26,710 nt of DNA from an uncultured Bacilli bacterium (GTDB lineage Bacteria > Bacillota_I > Bacilli_A > RF39 > UBA660): contig CAKONF010000015.1 in NCBI GenBank assembly GCA_934097015.1, positions 1 to 26,710 of the forward strand, given 5' to 3'. The notes under the pieces were generated by a model. It was not told the origin of the DNA. It ran no database searches and saw only the letters and a program-made list of their open reading frames with translations. The position numbers were made by a program, and so were the translations under genes. Below, one piece after another: positions 6,288 to 14,192 of the stretch (within the stretch, counting starts at the first letter, position 1; each line of letters opens with the position of its first letter).

Positions 6288-8402
6288 ATGGAACAAAATC
6301 CTTATGAAGAGAATTTAAAGAAACCACTTGAAAAATATGGACGTGATATTGTTAAACTAGCTATGGATGGTAAGATTGAACCAGTTATAGGTAGAGATGA
6401 TGAAATACGTAATATAACTCGTGTTTTGTCTAGAAAAACTAAAAACAATCCAGTTTTAATTGGTGAACCTGGTGTTGGTAAAACTGCAATTGTTGAAGGA
6501 CTTGCTCTTAGAATTGTTAAGGGAGATGTACCTAATAGTTTGAAAAATAAACACGTATGGGAACTTGATATGGGTGCTTTAGTTGCAGGTGCTAAATATC
6601 GTGGTGAATTTGAAGAGAGATTAAAAGCTGTTTTAAAAGAAATTAAAGAGAGTAATGGTGAAATAATTTTATTTATTGATGAAATTCATATGATTGTTGG
6701 TGCTGGTGCATTAGAAGGTGCAATGGATGCTGGTAATATGCTTAAACCTATGCTTGCTCGTGGCGAAATTCATTGTATTGGTGCTACAACTTTAAATGAA
6801 TATAGAAAATATATTGAAAAAGATGGAGCGCTAGAAAGACGTTTTCAAAAAATACAGGTTAACGAACCTACTGTATTAGACACAATTACAATACTTCGTG
6901 GGCTAAAAAATAGATTTGAAGTATTCCATGGAGTAAGTATTAAAGATAAAGCTTTAGTTGCTGCAGCAACATTATCTGATAGATATATAACTAGTAGATT
7001 TTTACCTGATAAGGCAATTGATTTAGTTGATGAAGCTTGTGCCACTATAAAAGTTCAAATGGAAAGTGTTCCGGTTGAACTTGATACTTTATCTAGAAAA
7101 ATAATGCAATTAGAAGTTGAAAAACAAGCTTTAAAGCATGAAAAAGATGAATTAAGTAAGAATAGAGTTAATGAGATTGATAAAAAACTTGATGACTTAA
7201 AGGTTAAGGAGAAAAAACTTAGAAGTGATTGGGAAGAAGAAAAAGTCATCAACGATAATATTTCTAAAAAGAAAGAAGAAATTGAACGTAAGACTTATGA
7301 ATTAGAGGTTGCTGAAAATAATTATGATTTAGAAACTGCTGCTAAGTTACGCCATGGTGTTATACCCGAATTGAAACGTGAATTGGAAGAATTGAATAAC
7401 AATAATAAACGTTCTATATTAAGTGACGTTGTTGATGATGAGTCTATTGCTAAAATTATTTCTAAATGGACTAATATTCCAGTCGCTAAACTTGTTGGTG
7501 GAGAAAAAGATAAATTAATTCATTTATATGAAAATATGAAAAAACGTGTTAAAGGTCAAGATGAAGCTTTGGAACTTGTTAGTGAAGCTATAAAACGTGC
7601 TCGTGCTGGTATTAAAGACCCTAATCGTCCAATTGGTTCGTTTATGTTCTTAGGCCCTACTGGGGTTGGTAAAACTGAAGTTGCTAGAACTCTAGCATAT
7701 GAATTATTTGATGACGAAAAGCATATGATAAGAATTGATATGAGTGAATATATGGAAAGTCATAGTGTTTCACGTTTAGTTGGAGCTCCTCCAGGATATG
7801 TTGGATATGATGAAGGTGGTCAATTAACTGAAGCAGTTAGACGTAATCCTTATAGTATAGTTTTATTTGATGAAATAGAAAAAGCTCATAAAGATGTATT
7901 TAATATATTGCTTCAAATACTTGATGACGGTCGTATAACTGATGGTCAAGGTAGAACTGTAGATTTTAAAAATACAATAATTATTATGACTAGTAATTTA
8001 GGTAGTGAATATATTTTAAATAATGATGATAATTATAAAGATAAAGTTGACGAAGCTGTTAGACATACTTTTAAACCAGAATTTATTAATAGGATTGATG
8101 AAATTATAGTATTTAAACCACTAGATAAAGAAGTAGTTCATGAAGTTCTTAACAATATTATTAAAAATATTGAATTACGTTTAAGAGATAAACAATTAAC
8201 TCTAACTGTAAGTGATAGAGCAAAAGAATTTATTATTGAAAATAGTTTTGATGTTAATTTTGGTGCTAGACCTATTAAACGTTATGTAAGTAGAAATATA
8301 GAAACTTTAATAGCGAATGCATTAATTAATGATGAAATTGTTTTTGGAAGTAATGTCAACATTGATGTTAATAATAATGGAGAATTTTATATTACTAAAT
8401 AA
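6288..8402 (+). CDS. clpB: ClpB disaggregase, natural form without the N-terminal domain
   Basis: A 704-residue AAA+ protein-disaggregating chaperone that works with DnaK/DnaJ on stress-aggregated proteins. Start is the ATG at 6288 with GGAGG seven bases upstream. AAA1 has Walker A GEPGVGKT (59-66) and Walker B LFIDEIH. The middle domain runs from PVELDTLSRKIMQLEVEKQAL to PELKRELEEL and is of full ClpB length, which separates it from ClpC and ClpE. AAA2 has Walker A GPTGVGKT (about 456-463) and Walker B VLFDEIEKAH. No ClpP-binding loop is evident. The usual 140-150-residue N-domain is missing: the protein begins where E. coli's internal-start ClpB isoform does. A CIRCE element controls it, and a strong terminator follows. 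Confidence 0.95.
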   Translation: MEQNPYEENLKKPLEKYGRDIVKLAMDGKIEPVIGRDDEIRNITRVLSRKTKNNPVLIGEPGVGKTAIVEGLALRIVKGDVPNSLKNKHVWELDMGALVAGAKYRGEFEERLKAVLKEIKESNGEIILFIDEIHMIVGAGALEGAMDAGNMLKPMLARGEIHCIGATTLNEYRKYIEKDGALERRFQKIQVNEPTVLDTITILRGLKNRFEVFHGVSIKDKALVAAATLSDRYITSRFLPDKAIDLVDEACATIKVQMESVPVELDTLSRKIMQLEVEKQALKHEKDELSKNRVNEIDKKLDDLKVKEKKLRSDWEEEKVINDNISKKKEEIERKTYELEVAENNYDLETAAKLRHGVIPELKRELEELNNNNKRSILSDVVDDESIAKIISKWTNIPVAKLVGGEKDKLIHLYENMKKRVKGQDEALELVSEAIKRARAGIKDPNRPIGSFMFLGPTGVGKTEVARTLAYELFDDEKHMIRIDMSEYMESHSVSRLVGAPPGYVGYDEGGQLTEAVRRNPYSIVLFDEIEKAHKDVFNILLQILDDGRITDGQGRTVDFKNTIIIMTSNLGSEYILNNDDNYKDKVDEAVRHTFKPEFINRIDEIIVFKPLDKEVVHEVLNNIIKNIELRLRDKQLTLTVSDRAKEFIIENSFDVNFGARPIKRYVSRNIETLIANALINDEIVFGSNVNIDVNNNGEFYITK

Positions 8403-8409
8403 TTAATTT

Positions 8410-8436
8410 AAGGCCATAAATTGTGGCCTTTTTTAT
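8410..8436 (+). terminator. Rho-independent terminator of clpB
   Basis: AAGGCCA (8410-8416), a 7-base loop and TGGCCTT (8424-8430), then four more T, seven bases after the clpB stop. Confidence 0.9.
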
Positions 8437-8440
8437 TTTG

Positions 8441-8477
8441 ACTTTAAATTAGTCAATAGGTTCACTTTAAATTAGTC
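8441..8477. repeat. Two copies of a 14-base direct repeat
   Basis: ACTTTAAATTAGTC occurs at 8441-8454 and again at 8464-8477, 23 bases apart. Each copy has outer GACT/AGTC symmetry or nearly so. They sit between the two convergent terminators of clpB and the next gene, where there is no coding. It may be a scar of a mobile element or a chance duplication. Confidence 0.6.
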
Positions 8478-8491
8478 GGAATTCATAACAT

Positions 8492-8518
8492 AAAAAAAGA
8501 AACAAATGATGTTTCTTT
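8492..8518 (-). terminator. Terminator of the bactofilin-like gene
   Basis: On the minus strand AAAGAAAC, a 7-base loop and GTTTCTTT are followed by four more T (stem arms 8511-8518 and 8496-8503). It starts six bases past the stop at 8524. Confidence 0.8.
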
Positions 8519-8523
8519 AATTA

Positions 8524-9585
8524 TTATTTTTTCATTTCTATAATCATGTTTCCTGAAATACCTAATCCAAATAATAGACTTAATAATGATACAAATCCAC
8601 CAATATATGGTATATAACTTAAGACATATATTATAAATAATCCTACTATCATTAAGATATAACTATTCATATTCTTTTTAAAATATTTCTTATCTAATTT
8701 ATCTGCTACTGTATAAGCAGTAAATATATTTGCAATATAAACTAGAATACCATAAATTATTCCACCTATTACACCTACTGATGAGAATATACCAGTCATT
8801 AATAACATTAATGCTATCATTGGAACACCAATTAATATTAAGAAACCTTTTCCACAAAGAATAGCAGTTTTTTTAGCTGTTAAATCTTTTGTTTGTTTTA
8901 AAGATTTTTTAAATAAGTTTTCGCATACATATACTAATATTATTGCCAACATTGTTATATGAACATATTTAGATACAATTGTATAAATATATTCTTTAAA
9001 AGTTATTTTTTTAGTTGAATTATTATATGTCTTTGTTTTTATACTATCATTTAGTCCTTCAACATTTGCATCTTTATTATATTTTAAAGTTCCAGTTATT
9101 TTTGCTCCTTCAATATTAATATTACTAGCATATACTGTTAAATTACCATTAAAAGTTCCTTTTAATGTAATTTCTGATGCGTATAAATAACTATCTCTAT
9201 TAAGATTACCATTTATTGTAATTGTATTTGCCATTAAATAACTATCTCTTAATACATTACCATTAACTTTAATATCATTTGCTGCTAAAAATAAATCTTT
9301 CTCTATATCTTTTTCTATAATTATTTCATTTCCTGCTCCAAATAGATATTCTTGATTAGCATTAAAAGTTAATTTATTACCTGCAACGAAACCAATACCA
9401 TCTATTTTGTTATTAACTTTAATTTCGTTTCCTGCAATAAATGCAGAACCATCTAGTTTATCATCAATAGAGATTTTATCTCCAGCTTGGAATAACTCCG
9501 TTCCATAATTTTTGGCACAAACAGTTGTTGTAGATAATATTATTGTTATTAATGCTAACATAAAAAATTTAAAATATTTTTTCAT
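8524..9585 (-). CDS. Secreted bactofilin-like beta-repeat protein with C-terminal membrane domain
   Basis: A 353-residue envelope protein. Residues 1-24 form a signal peptide ending VCA before KN. Residues about 30-180 hold eight repeats of 16-18 residues with a shared pattern, such as AGNEIKVNNKIDGIGFV and ANDIKVNGNVLRDSYLM. This is the alternating hydrophobic, Gly/Asn-rich pattern of bactofilins (polymer-forming cytoskeletal proteins), predicted to wind into a right-handed beta-helix. The C-terminal half (about 208-353) has five or six hydrophobic helices and ends IIEMKK. Classical bactofilins are cytosolic and lack both a signal and such a membrane domain, so here the beta-helix should face outside. 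AGGAGATGAT precedes the ATG. It is divergent from the wall operon starting at 9721. The role, perhaps wall or envelope shape, is inferred. Confidence 0.75.
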   Translation of the reverse strand: MKKYFKFFMLALITIILSTTTVCAKNYGTELFQAGDKISIDDKLDGSAFIAGNEIKVNNKIDGIGFVAGNKLTFNANQEYLFGAGNEIIIEKDIEKDLFLAANDIKVNGNVLRDSYLMANTITINGNLNRDSYLYASEITLKGTFNGNLTVYASNINIEGAKITGTLKYNKDANVEGLNDSIKTKTYNNSTKKITFKEYIYTIVSKYVHITMLAIILVYVCENLFKKSLKQTKDLTAKKTAILCGKGFLILIGVPMIALMLLMTGIFSSVGVIGGIIYGILVYIANIFTAYTVADKLDKKYFKKNMNSYILMIVGLFIIYVLSYIPYIGGFVSLLSLLFGLGISGNMIIEMKK

Positions 9586-9673
9586 TCAATCATCTCCTAT
9601 TAATAATAAAACACAAAATATTTTTTTAGTCAATTAATTATATGAAAAATAAATAAAAATTACTATTTTCTAG

Positions 9674-9702
9674 TTGAAAAAAAATGTGTTTTTATCTATA
9701 AT
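9674..9702 (+). promoter_or_regulatory. Promoter of the 9721-12736 wall operon
   Basis: -35 TTGAAA (9674-9679), a 17-base spacer, and consensus -10 TATAAT (9697-9702). The start would be near 9709, leaving only about a dozen bases of leader that consist almost wholly of AGGTGAT before the ATG at 9721. Confidence 0.75.
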
Positions 9703-9720
9703 GATATTAGGTGATATAGT

Positions 9721-10347
9721 ATGGCTAATAAAAAGAGTGAAGAAATTAAAAATACTACTAAGAAAAAAAATTCGACAAAAAACAATACGACTAAAAAAAC
9801 TGCAACAACTAAAAGTAATTTGAAAGAAAATACAAATTTAAGCAAAAAAAACACAGTAAAGAAAAATACTACTAATAATAAAAGTGCTAATAGTAAAGCA
9901 GCAAAAAAAACAATCGATGATACTAAAAAAACTACAGTTAAAAAAGCTCATCCAAAGAAAGTTGAAAATAAAACAACTAAAAAAAATACTGTATTAGAAG
10001 AAAATATGATTAATTTAGAAGAAAAAATAGAATTTCCTAATAATTATGTAAACGTTGAAGATAATAATATTAGTAAACAAGAAAAAGATGAAAAAGTTAT
10101 TGTAGAAGAAATTAATAATATTACTAAGCTAGAAAATGCCAAATATGTAAAAAATATAAAAAAAAGAAGTTTATTACCTATTGGTGTCGTAATTGCTATG
10201 CTTGGTTTAATAGCATTAATTATTTCGTTAATTGCAAATAGAATTGTTGATAGAGAATTTTTAAGTGATAATGCAATTACATTAATGTTAATTACAAGTA
10301 TAATAATTGAGGGATTTGGTGCATTTATAATAATAAATGAATCATAA
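9721..10347 (+). CDS. Lys/Thr/Asn-rich membrane protein, unrecognised
   Basis: A 208-residue protein of two parts. Residues 1-90 are a low-complexity, very basic tract of Lys, Thr, Asn and Ser with repeated KKT/KNT-like units, comparable to histone-H1-like tails. Residues 91-145 are acidic. The C-terminal part has two hydrophobic helices (about 151-172 and 184-206), ending FIIINES. With a cytosolic N-terminus, the basic tail could touch nucleic acid, ribosomes or acidic lipid; none of this is shown. The ATG follows AGGTGAT. It is first in an operon with the deacetylase (37 bases on) and the carboxypeptidase, so a link to wall assembly is plausible. No family recognised. Confidence 0.75.
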   Translation: MANKKSEEIKNTTKKKNSTKNNTTKKTATTKSNLKENTNLSKKNTVKKNTTNNKSANSKAAKKTIDDTKKTTVKKAHPKKVENKTTKKNTVLEENMINLEEKIEFPNNYVNVEDNNISKQEKDEKVIVEEINNITKLENAKYVKNIKKRSLLPIGVVIAMLGLIALIISLIANRIVDREFLSDNAITLMLITSIIIEGFGAFIIINES

Positions 10348-10384
10348 TATTATTTAATTATTCTATATAGTAAAGTGAGGATAT

Positions 10385-11800
10385 ATGAAAAAAAATAGCA
10401 TAATAATACTTTCTTTTCTAATTGGAATAATTTTTTGTTTGTCTATAATTATTTTAGGCCCAAAAAAAGTGTACTTTACTTTAAATGGTAAAGAGTATAA
10501 TGAATTAAATGTAGGTAGTACATATAAAGATCAGGGTGTTAAAGCAGAATATTGTAATAAATATATTAAAGTATTTTGTAAAGATTTAAGTGATAAAGTT
10601 AAAATTAGTAAACATGAAGAAAAGAATAATAATAAGTATTTTTTAAATTATAGTATAAAATATGGTAAATTTAATAAAGTTATTTCTAGAGAAATTAAAT
10701 TTGTTGATAATGAAAGTCCTGTTATTATGTTATCTAATGATAATAATAATATTTGTCCTAATCAAGAGTATGTGGAACAAGGATATAGTGCTTATGACAA
10801 TGTTGATGGAGATATTACAGACAAAGTAAGAAAAGAAATTAAAGATGATAAAATTTATTACAGTGTTATAGATAATGCTGGAAATAAAAGAACAGTAATA
10901 CGAAACATAAATTATGAAGATAAAGAAAAACCTAATATAAATTTAATTGGTGGTAATACTGTTTATATTTATAAAAACCAAGAGTATGTTGAAAGAGGTT
11001 ATAGTGCCTTTGATAATTGTGATGGAGATATTACACTTAAAGTAAATGTTAATAATAATGTTGATACTAAGAAAGATGGAGAGTATAATATAGATTATAG
11101 TGTAGTAGATACATTTGGTAATAAAAATACTATTTCTAGAAAAGTTGTAGTTTATAGCGATGTTAGCAAAATACCTAAAAATGGAAAGACAATATATTTA
11201 ACATTTGATGATGGACCTGGAAGTTATACTGAAAGTATATTAAATGTTTTAAATGAATATAATGTTAAAGCAACATTCTTTGTTACTAATCAGTTTAGTA
11301 GCTATCAATATATGATAAAAAAAGAATATGAAAGTGGTCATTCAATTGCTGTACATACATATAGTCATAATTATGGCAAAATATATGAAAATGTTGATAG
11401 TTATGTTAATGATTTTAATGAAATGAATAAAATTATATTTAATGAAACTGGTATGTATACAAAAATGTTTAGATTTCCTGGAGGAAGTAGTAATACAATA
11501 AGTAGATTTAGTAAAGGCGTTGTTAGTGATATTGCTAAAACTATGACTGATAATGGATATATATATTTTGACTGGAATATTGATAGCATGGATACTAAAT
11601 ATAAAGATCCAGAAAAGATATATGAAAGTGTTATTAATGAAATAGGAAAACATGATTACTCAATTGTATTAATGCATGATATAAAAAAAGCTAACATTGA
11701 AAGTGTTAGAAAAATAATAAATTATGGTTTGGAAAATGGTTATACTTTTTTATCATTGGATGAAAAAAGTCCTGTAGTACATCATCATATTAATAATTAG
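10385..11800 (+). CDS. Membrane-anchored polysaccharide deacetylase (CE4/NodB) with Ig-like modules
   Basis: A 471-residue extracellular enzyme, probably removing acetyl groups from peptidoglycan or another N-acetylated wall polymer. An N-terminal signal anchor (5-24) is followed by three Ig-like modules of the DUF5011/HYR type (about 28-108, 110-178, 182-258). The last two share NQEYVE(Q/R)GYSA and DNxDGDIT, clearly an internal duplication. The NodB domain (about 268-460) keeps all metal and catalytic motifs: TFDDGPG (273-279), HTYSH (H324, H328), RFPGGS (363-368), DWNIDS (396-401) and LMHD (429-432). The C-terminus has three consecutive His. GTGAGGA lies before the ATG; the stop is TAG. Its stop overlaps the ribosome site of the vanY-like gene 9 bases on. 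The exact substrate is inferred. Confidence 0.92.
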   Translation: MKKNSIIILSFLIGIIFCLSIIILGPKKVYFTLNGKEYNELNVGSTYKDQGVKAEYCNKYIKVFCKDLSDKVKISKHEEKNNNKYFLNYSIKYGKFNKVISREIKFVDNESPVIMLSNDNNNICPNQEYVEQGYSAYDNVDGDITDKVRKEIKDDKIYYSVIDNAGNKRTVIRNINYEDKEKPNINLIGGNTVYIYKNQEYVERGYSAFDNCDGDITLKVNVNNNVDTKKDGEYNIDYSVVDTFGNKNTISRKVVVYSDVSKIPKNGKTIYLTFDDGPGSYTESILNVLNEYNVKATFFVTNQFSSYQYMIKKEYESGHSIAVHTYSHNYGKIYENVDSYVNDFNEMNKIIFNETGMYTKMFRFPGGSSNTISRFSKGVVSDIAKTMTDNGYIYFDWNIDSMDTKYKDPEKIYESVINEIGKHDYSIVLMHDIKKANIESVRKIINYGLENGYTFLSLDEKSPVVHHHINN

Positions 11801-11809
11801 GAGTGTTTT

Positions 11810-12736
11810 ATGAAAAATTTATTTAATATTTTATTTTGCTTATTTGGTATTTGTTTACCAATAATTGTTATAGTGGTATCTTTAGTTAAATCTAATTTTA
11901 AAATTAATAAAAATGTGATAGATAAGTTTTTAATTGCTGTAATAATTTTTCTTATTTTTTATATTGTAAAAGTAGGAGGAATTAAATTGGTAAATAATAT
12001 GAGCAATAATAAAGATGTGAAAGTTGGCAATACTGTAAAAAAGAATAATAGTTCTACTACATCTACAACTACTACTAGTACTAGCACAACAACTACATCG
12101 AGTACTACTACGACTACAACTACTACAACAAAAAAGAAACAAGATGTTAGTGTTTCTAGTAATACAGAAGGATTAAAAATTATTGATGGTATATTAATTG
12201 TTAATAAGTCTTATCCTCTTCCTAAAGATTATGTTCCAACAAACACATATAAAGATGCAACTGGATTAAATTATTGTAGTGAATGTATCAATGTTGATGC
12301 TTATGAAGAATATAAGTTAATGAAAGCTGATATGGCGAGTTTAGGATTAAATATTTGGATACAAAGTGGCTATAGAAGTTATAATTTACAAGAAAGTTTA
12401 TATAATAAATATGTTAATAGAGATGGAAAACTTGCTGCTGATACATATAGTGCTAGACCAGGTTATTCTGAGCATCAAACAGGACTTGCTTTTGATTTAA
12501 ATAGCATTAGTGATGATTTTCAATATACTAGTGAAGGTAAATGGGTTAACGAAAATGCTTGGAGATATGGATTTATTCTTAGGTATCCTAAAAGCAAAGA
12601 AAGTATAACTGGATATAAATATGAAAGTTGGCATTTAAGATATGTTGGAAAAGATTTGGCAAGTAAACTATATAATAATGGTGATTGGATAACTTTGGAA
12701 GAACATTTTAATTTAACTAGTAAATATGCAGATTAA
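11810..12736 (+). CDS. D-alanyl-D-alanine carboxypeptidase, VanY family (peptidase M15B)
   Basis: A 308-residue membrane-anchored zinc peptidase that trims the terminal D-Ala of peptidoglycan stem peptides. Two hydrophobic helices (about 5-26 and 38-58) precede a Ser/Thr linker (81-107), then the catalytic domain (about 121-300). The zinc and catalytic residues of the LAS fold are visible: SGYRSYNLQ (186-194), SARPGYSEHQTGLAFD with H222 and D229, and ESWHLRYVG with E272 and H275. It is not a vancomycin-resistance cassette: vanA/vanX genes are absent, and VanY-like housekeeping enzymes are common in Firmicutes. AGGAG precedes the ATG. Third gene of an operon with the deacetylase; a terminator follows. 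Activity is well supported. Confidence 0.93.
   Translation: MKNLFNILFCLFGICLPIIVIVVSLVKSNFKINKNVIDKFLIAVIIFLIFYIVKVGGIKLVNNMSNNKDVKVGNTVKKNNSSTTSTTTTSTSTTTTSSTTTTTTTTTKKKQDVSVSSNTEGLKIIDGILIVNKSYPLPKDYVPTNTYKDATGLNYCSECINVDAYEEYKLMKADMASLGLNIWIQSGYRSYNLQESLYNKYVNRDGKLAADTYSARPGYSEHQTGLAFDLNSISDDFQYTSEGKWVNENAWRYGFILRYPKSKESITGYKYESWHLRYVGKDLASKLYNNGDWITLEEHFNLTSKYAD
12050..12130 (+). repeat. Ser/Thr codon tract in the vanY-like gene
   Basis: About 27 codons made almost only of ACT, ACA, ACG, AGT, AGC and TCx encode the Thr/Ser linker between the membrane helices and the peptidase domain. Codons vary, so it is not a perfect microsatellite, but length changes in whole codons would keep the frame. 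A shorter Thr run occurs in the membrane protein at 20647-21492. Confidence 0.7.
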
Positions 12737-12765
12737 AATACAGACTATTTAAGCCTGTATTTTTT
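12735..12765. terminator. Terminator between vanY-like and NlpC/P60 genes, probably two-way
   Basis: AAAATACAG (12735-12743), an 11-base loop, and CTGTATTTT (12755-12763), with T-runs outward on both strands. It overlaps the stops of the convergent genes at 12736 and 12764. Confidence 0.8.
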
Positions 12766-14101
12766 ATTTCCACATTGCTTGATAGTTTCCCTCTCCATTT
12801 GGATATACATTATCCATATCTATAATATAATCTAAAATTGGAGTATAAACTATGCCACTATATCTTTCGTATGTTTTTGCACGTAGACCTTTTCCTAGAG
12901 ATTCGGCAGTATATATATTTTTATCGTCAATTCCAATTATTAATGCAGCGTGTCCATTTTTTGCAATATAATCTCCTACTTTGTATTTTCCATTTTTCAT
13001 GAAATCAAAAGTAATTTTATTATGAGGACCAAGATCAGATAATTCATCTGTTATTTCTTTAAAATCACCTGCACCTACATCACCTACATCAAAGCCTCCA
13101 TTGTACATAGCCCAACTTACGAATCCACTACAGTCAAGTCCATTTGTTTGATAAATTTCCATTGGAATACTATATAATGAACATCCCCAAGGTTTAGGGC
13201 CTGTTAGAGTGCTTGCATTAGACATTAGTTCTTTGTATTTTAAAACAGATAAGTATAAGCCTTTGTGATAAAATCTTCCTTCTCCATCAATTGTGGATTG
13301 TAATCCATGATTTTTAAGTCTACCATTTTCTGCAAAATAGCTTATATTATATGGAAATTCTAGTGTTAAAAATCTGGCCGCTGCAATTACTCCACCACGT
13401 GTTCCTTCTCCTGCTTCTTTTACTCGTGATGCCAATATTTTATCTAATATTTTATTTTCTTCTTCTGTATATCTATTGCATGATAATGTTTGTTTTTTTT
13501 CATCAATATGCGGTGGCACAATTAAGTCTGTGACAATAAGTTTTAATGTTTTTTTATTACCATCAATTAGTTTTACTGTTAAATTACTTTCTCCTACTTT
13601 TAAACCATAAATTGTATCATTTTCTACTTTTATTATATCTTTATTTTCAATAATCCATTTGTACGTTTTATCAAAATTTTCAGGGTAATCAAATTTTAAT
13701 TCTATCTTTTTACTACCATTAAGTGCTAAATAGTATTCGTCCAACATATCAATATTACTATGTATATTTCCTTCGTATTTTTCAATTACTTTAAAATTTT
13801 TATTTATTTTCATATAATCATTTTTTATAAAGACATTATAATTACCTTTTTTTAAATTAAATTTACAATTATTTATATTTATCCAATTTTTATTATCTAT
13901 AGAGCAATATAATGTTGTTCTTGGATTTTTGTATTTTATATTTATTAAATATTCATCATTTTCATTTATAATATTATTATAATTTACTATTACGTTTATA
14001 TTTTTTATATTATTTTTATAAAATAACATGCAGTAAATAAATAATGCAACTATACAAATTATATTTATTAGTATCAAGATGTATTTAATAAATTTATTCA
14101 T
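12764..14101 (-). CDS. Membrane-anchored NlpC/P60 family cell-wall peptidase
   Basis: A 445-residue protein with an N-terminal membrane anchor (about 5-28) facing outside. A region near 125-193 with IIKVENDTIYGLKVGESNLTV, a Big_2-type bacterial Ig-like module (quoted here as KVENDTIYGLKVGESNLTV), is followed by a helical part and the C-terminal catalytic domain. The catalytic Cys is C324 in GLDCSGFVSWAM; the His is H384 in NGHAALIIGID, with a polar residue expected just after. Such enzymes cut D-Glu-diaminoacid or related bonds in stem peptides, in growth or daughter-cell separation. The segment VKEAGEGTRGGVIAAARF (227-244) is also seen before this domain in some clostridial proteins. It has a promoter with a palindromic spacer. 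Substrate not determined. Confidence 0.88.
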   Translation of the reverse strand: MNKFIKYILILINIICIVALFIYCMLFYKNNIKNINVIVNYNNIINENDEYLINIKYKNPRTTLYCSIDNKNWININNCKFNLKKGNYNVFIKNDYMKINKNFKVIEKYEGNIHSNIDMLDEYYLALNGSKKIELKFDYPENFDKTYKWIIENKDIIKVENDTIYGLKVGESNLTVKLIDGNKKTLKLIVTDLIVPPHIDEKKQTLSCNRYTEEENKILDKILASRVKEAGEGTRGGVIAAARFLTLEFPYNISYFAENGRLKNHGLQSTIDGEGRFYHKGLYLSVLKYKELMSNASTLTGPKPWGCSLYSIPMEIYQTNGLDCSGFVSWAMYNGGFDVGDVGAGDFKEITDELSDLGPHNKITFDFMKNGKYKVGDYIAKNGHAALIIGIDDKNIYTAESLGKGLRAKTYERYSGIVYTPILDYIIDMDNVYPNGEGNYQAMWK

Positions 14102-14147
14102 ACTATTACCTCTATTTTAATTTTATCATATATAGTTTAATAATTTG

Positions 14148-14175
14148 ATTATAACTACATGTAGTTTACGTAAAG
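14148..14175 (-). promoter_or_regulatory. Candidate promoter of the NlpC/P60 gene with palindromic spacer
   Basis: On the minus strand: -10 TATAAT (14148-14153) and a -35-like CTTTAC or TTTACG at 14169-14175, spacer 15-16. A perfect 14-base palindrome, AACTACATGTAGTT (14153-14166), fills the spacer, and a second, TTTACGTAAA (14165-14174), overlaps the -35. An unidentified regulator may bind here. Confidence 0.5.
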
Positions 14176-14192
14176 AAAAAACAAATAGTTTT
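14176..14192 (-). terminator. Weak terminator-like hairpin after addB
   Basis: On the minus strand AAAAC, a 5-base loop, and GTTTT followed by TT. The 5-bp stem overlaps the addB stop. Read-through into the NlpC/P60 gene is possible. Confidence 0.4.

Noticed and set aside
6288..8402. ClpC or ClpE instead of ClpB
   Set aside because: The middle domain has full ClpB length and the PxELDxLxRKIxQLExEKQAL pattern; ClpC and ClpE have a much shorter middle part.
12050..12130. CRISPR-like or regulatory repeat
   Set aside because: The repeat is in frame, codon-based and encodes a Ser/Thr linker; there are no spacers.
11810..12736. Vancomycin-resistance gene
   Set aside because: Only a VanY-type carboxypeptidase is present, without vanH, vanA/B, vanX or a VanRS pair; housekeeping members of this family are common.
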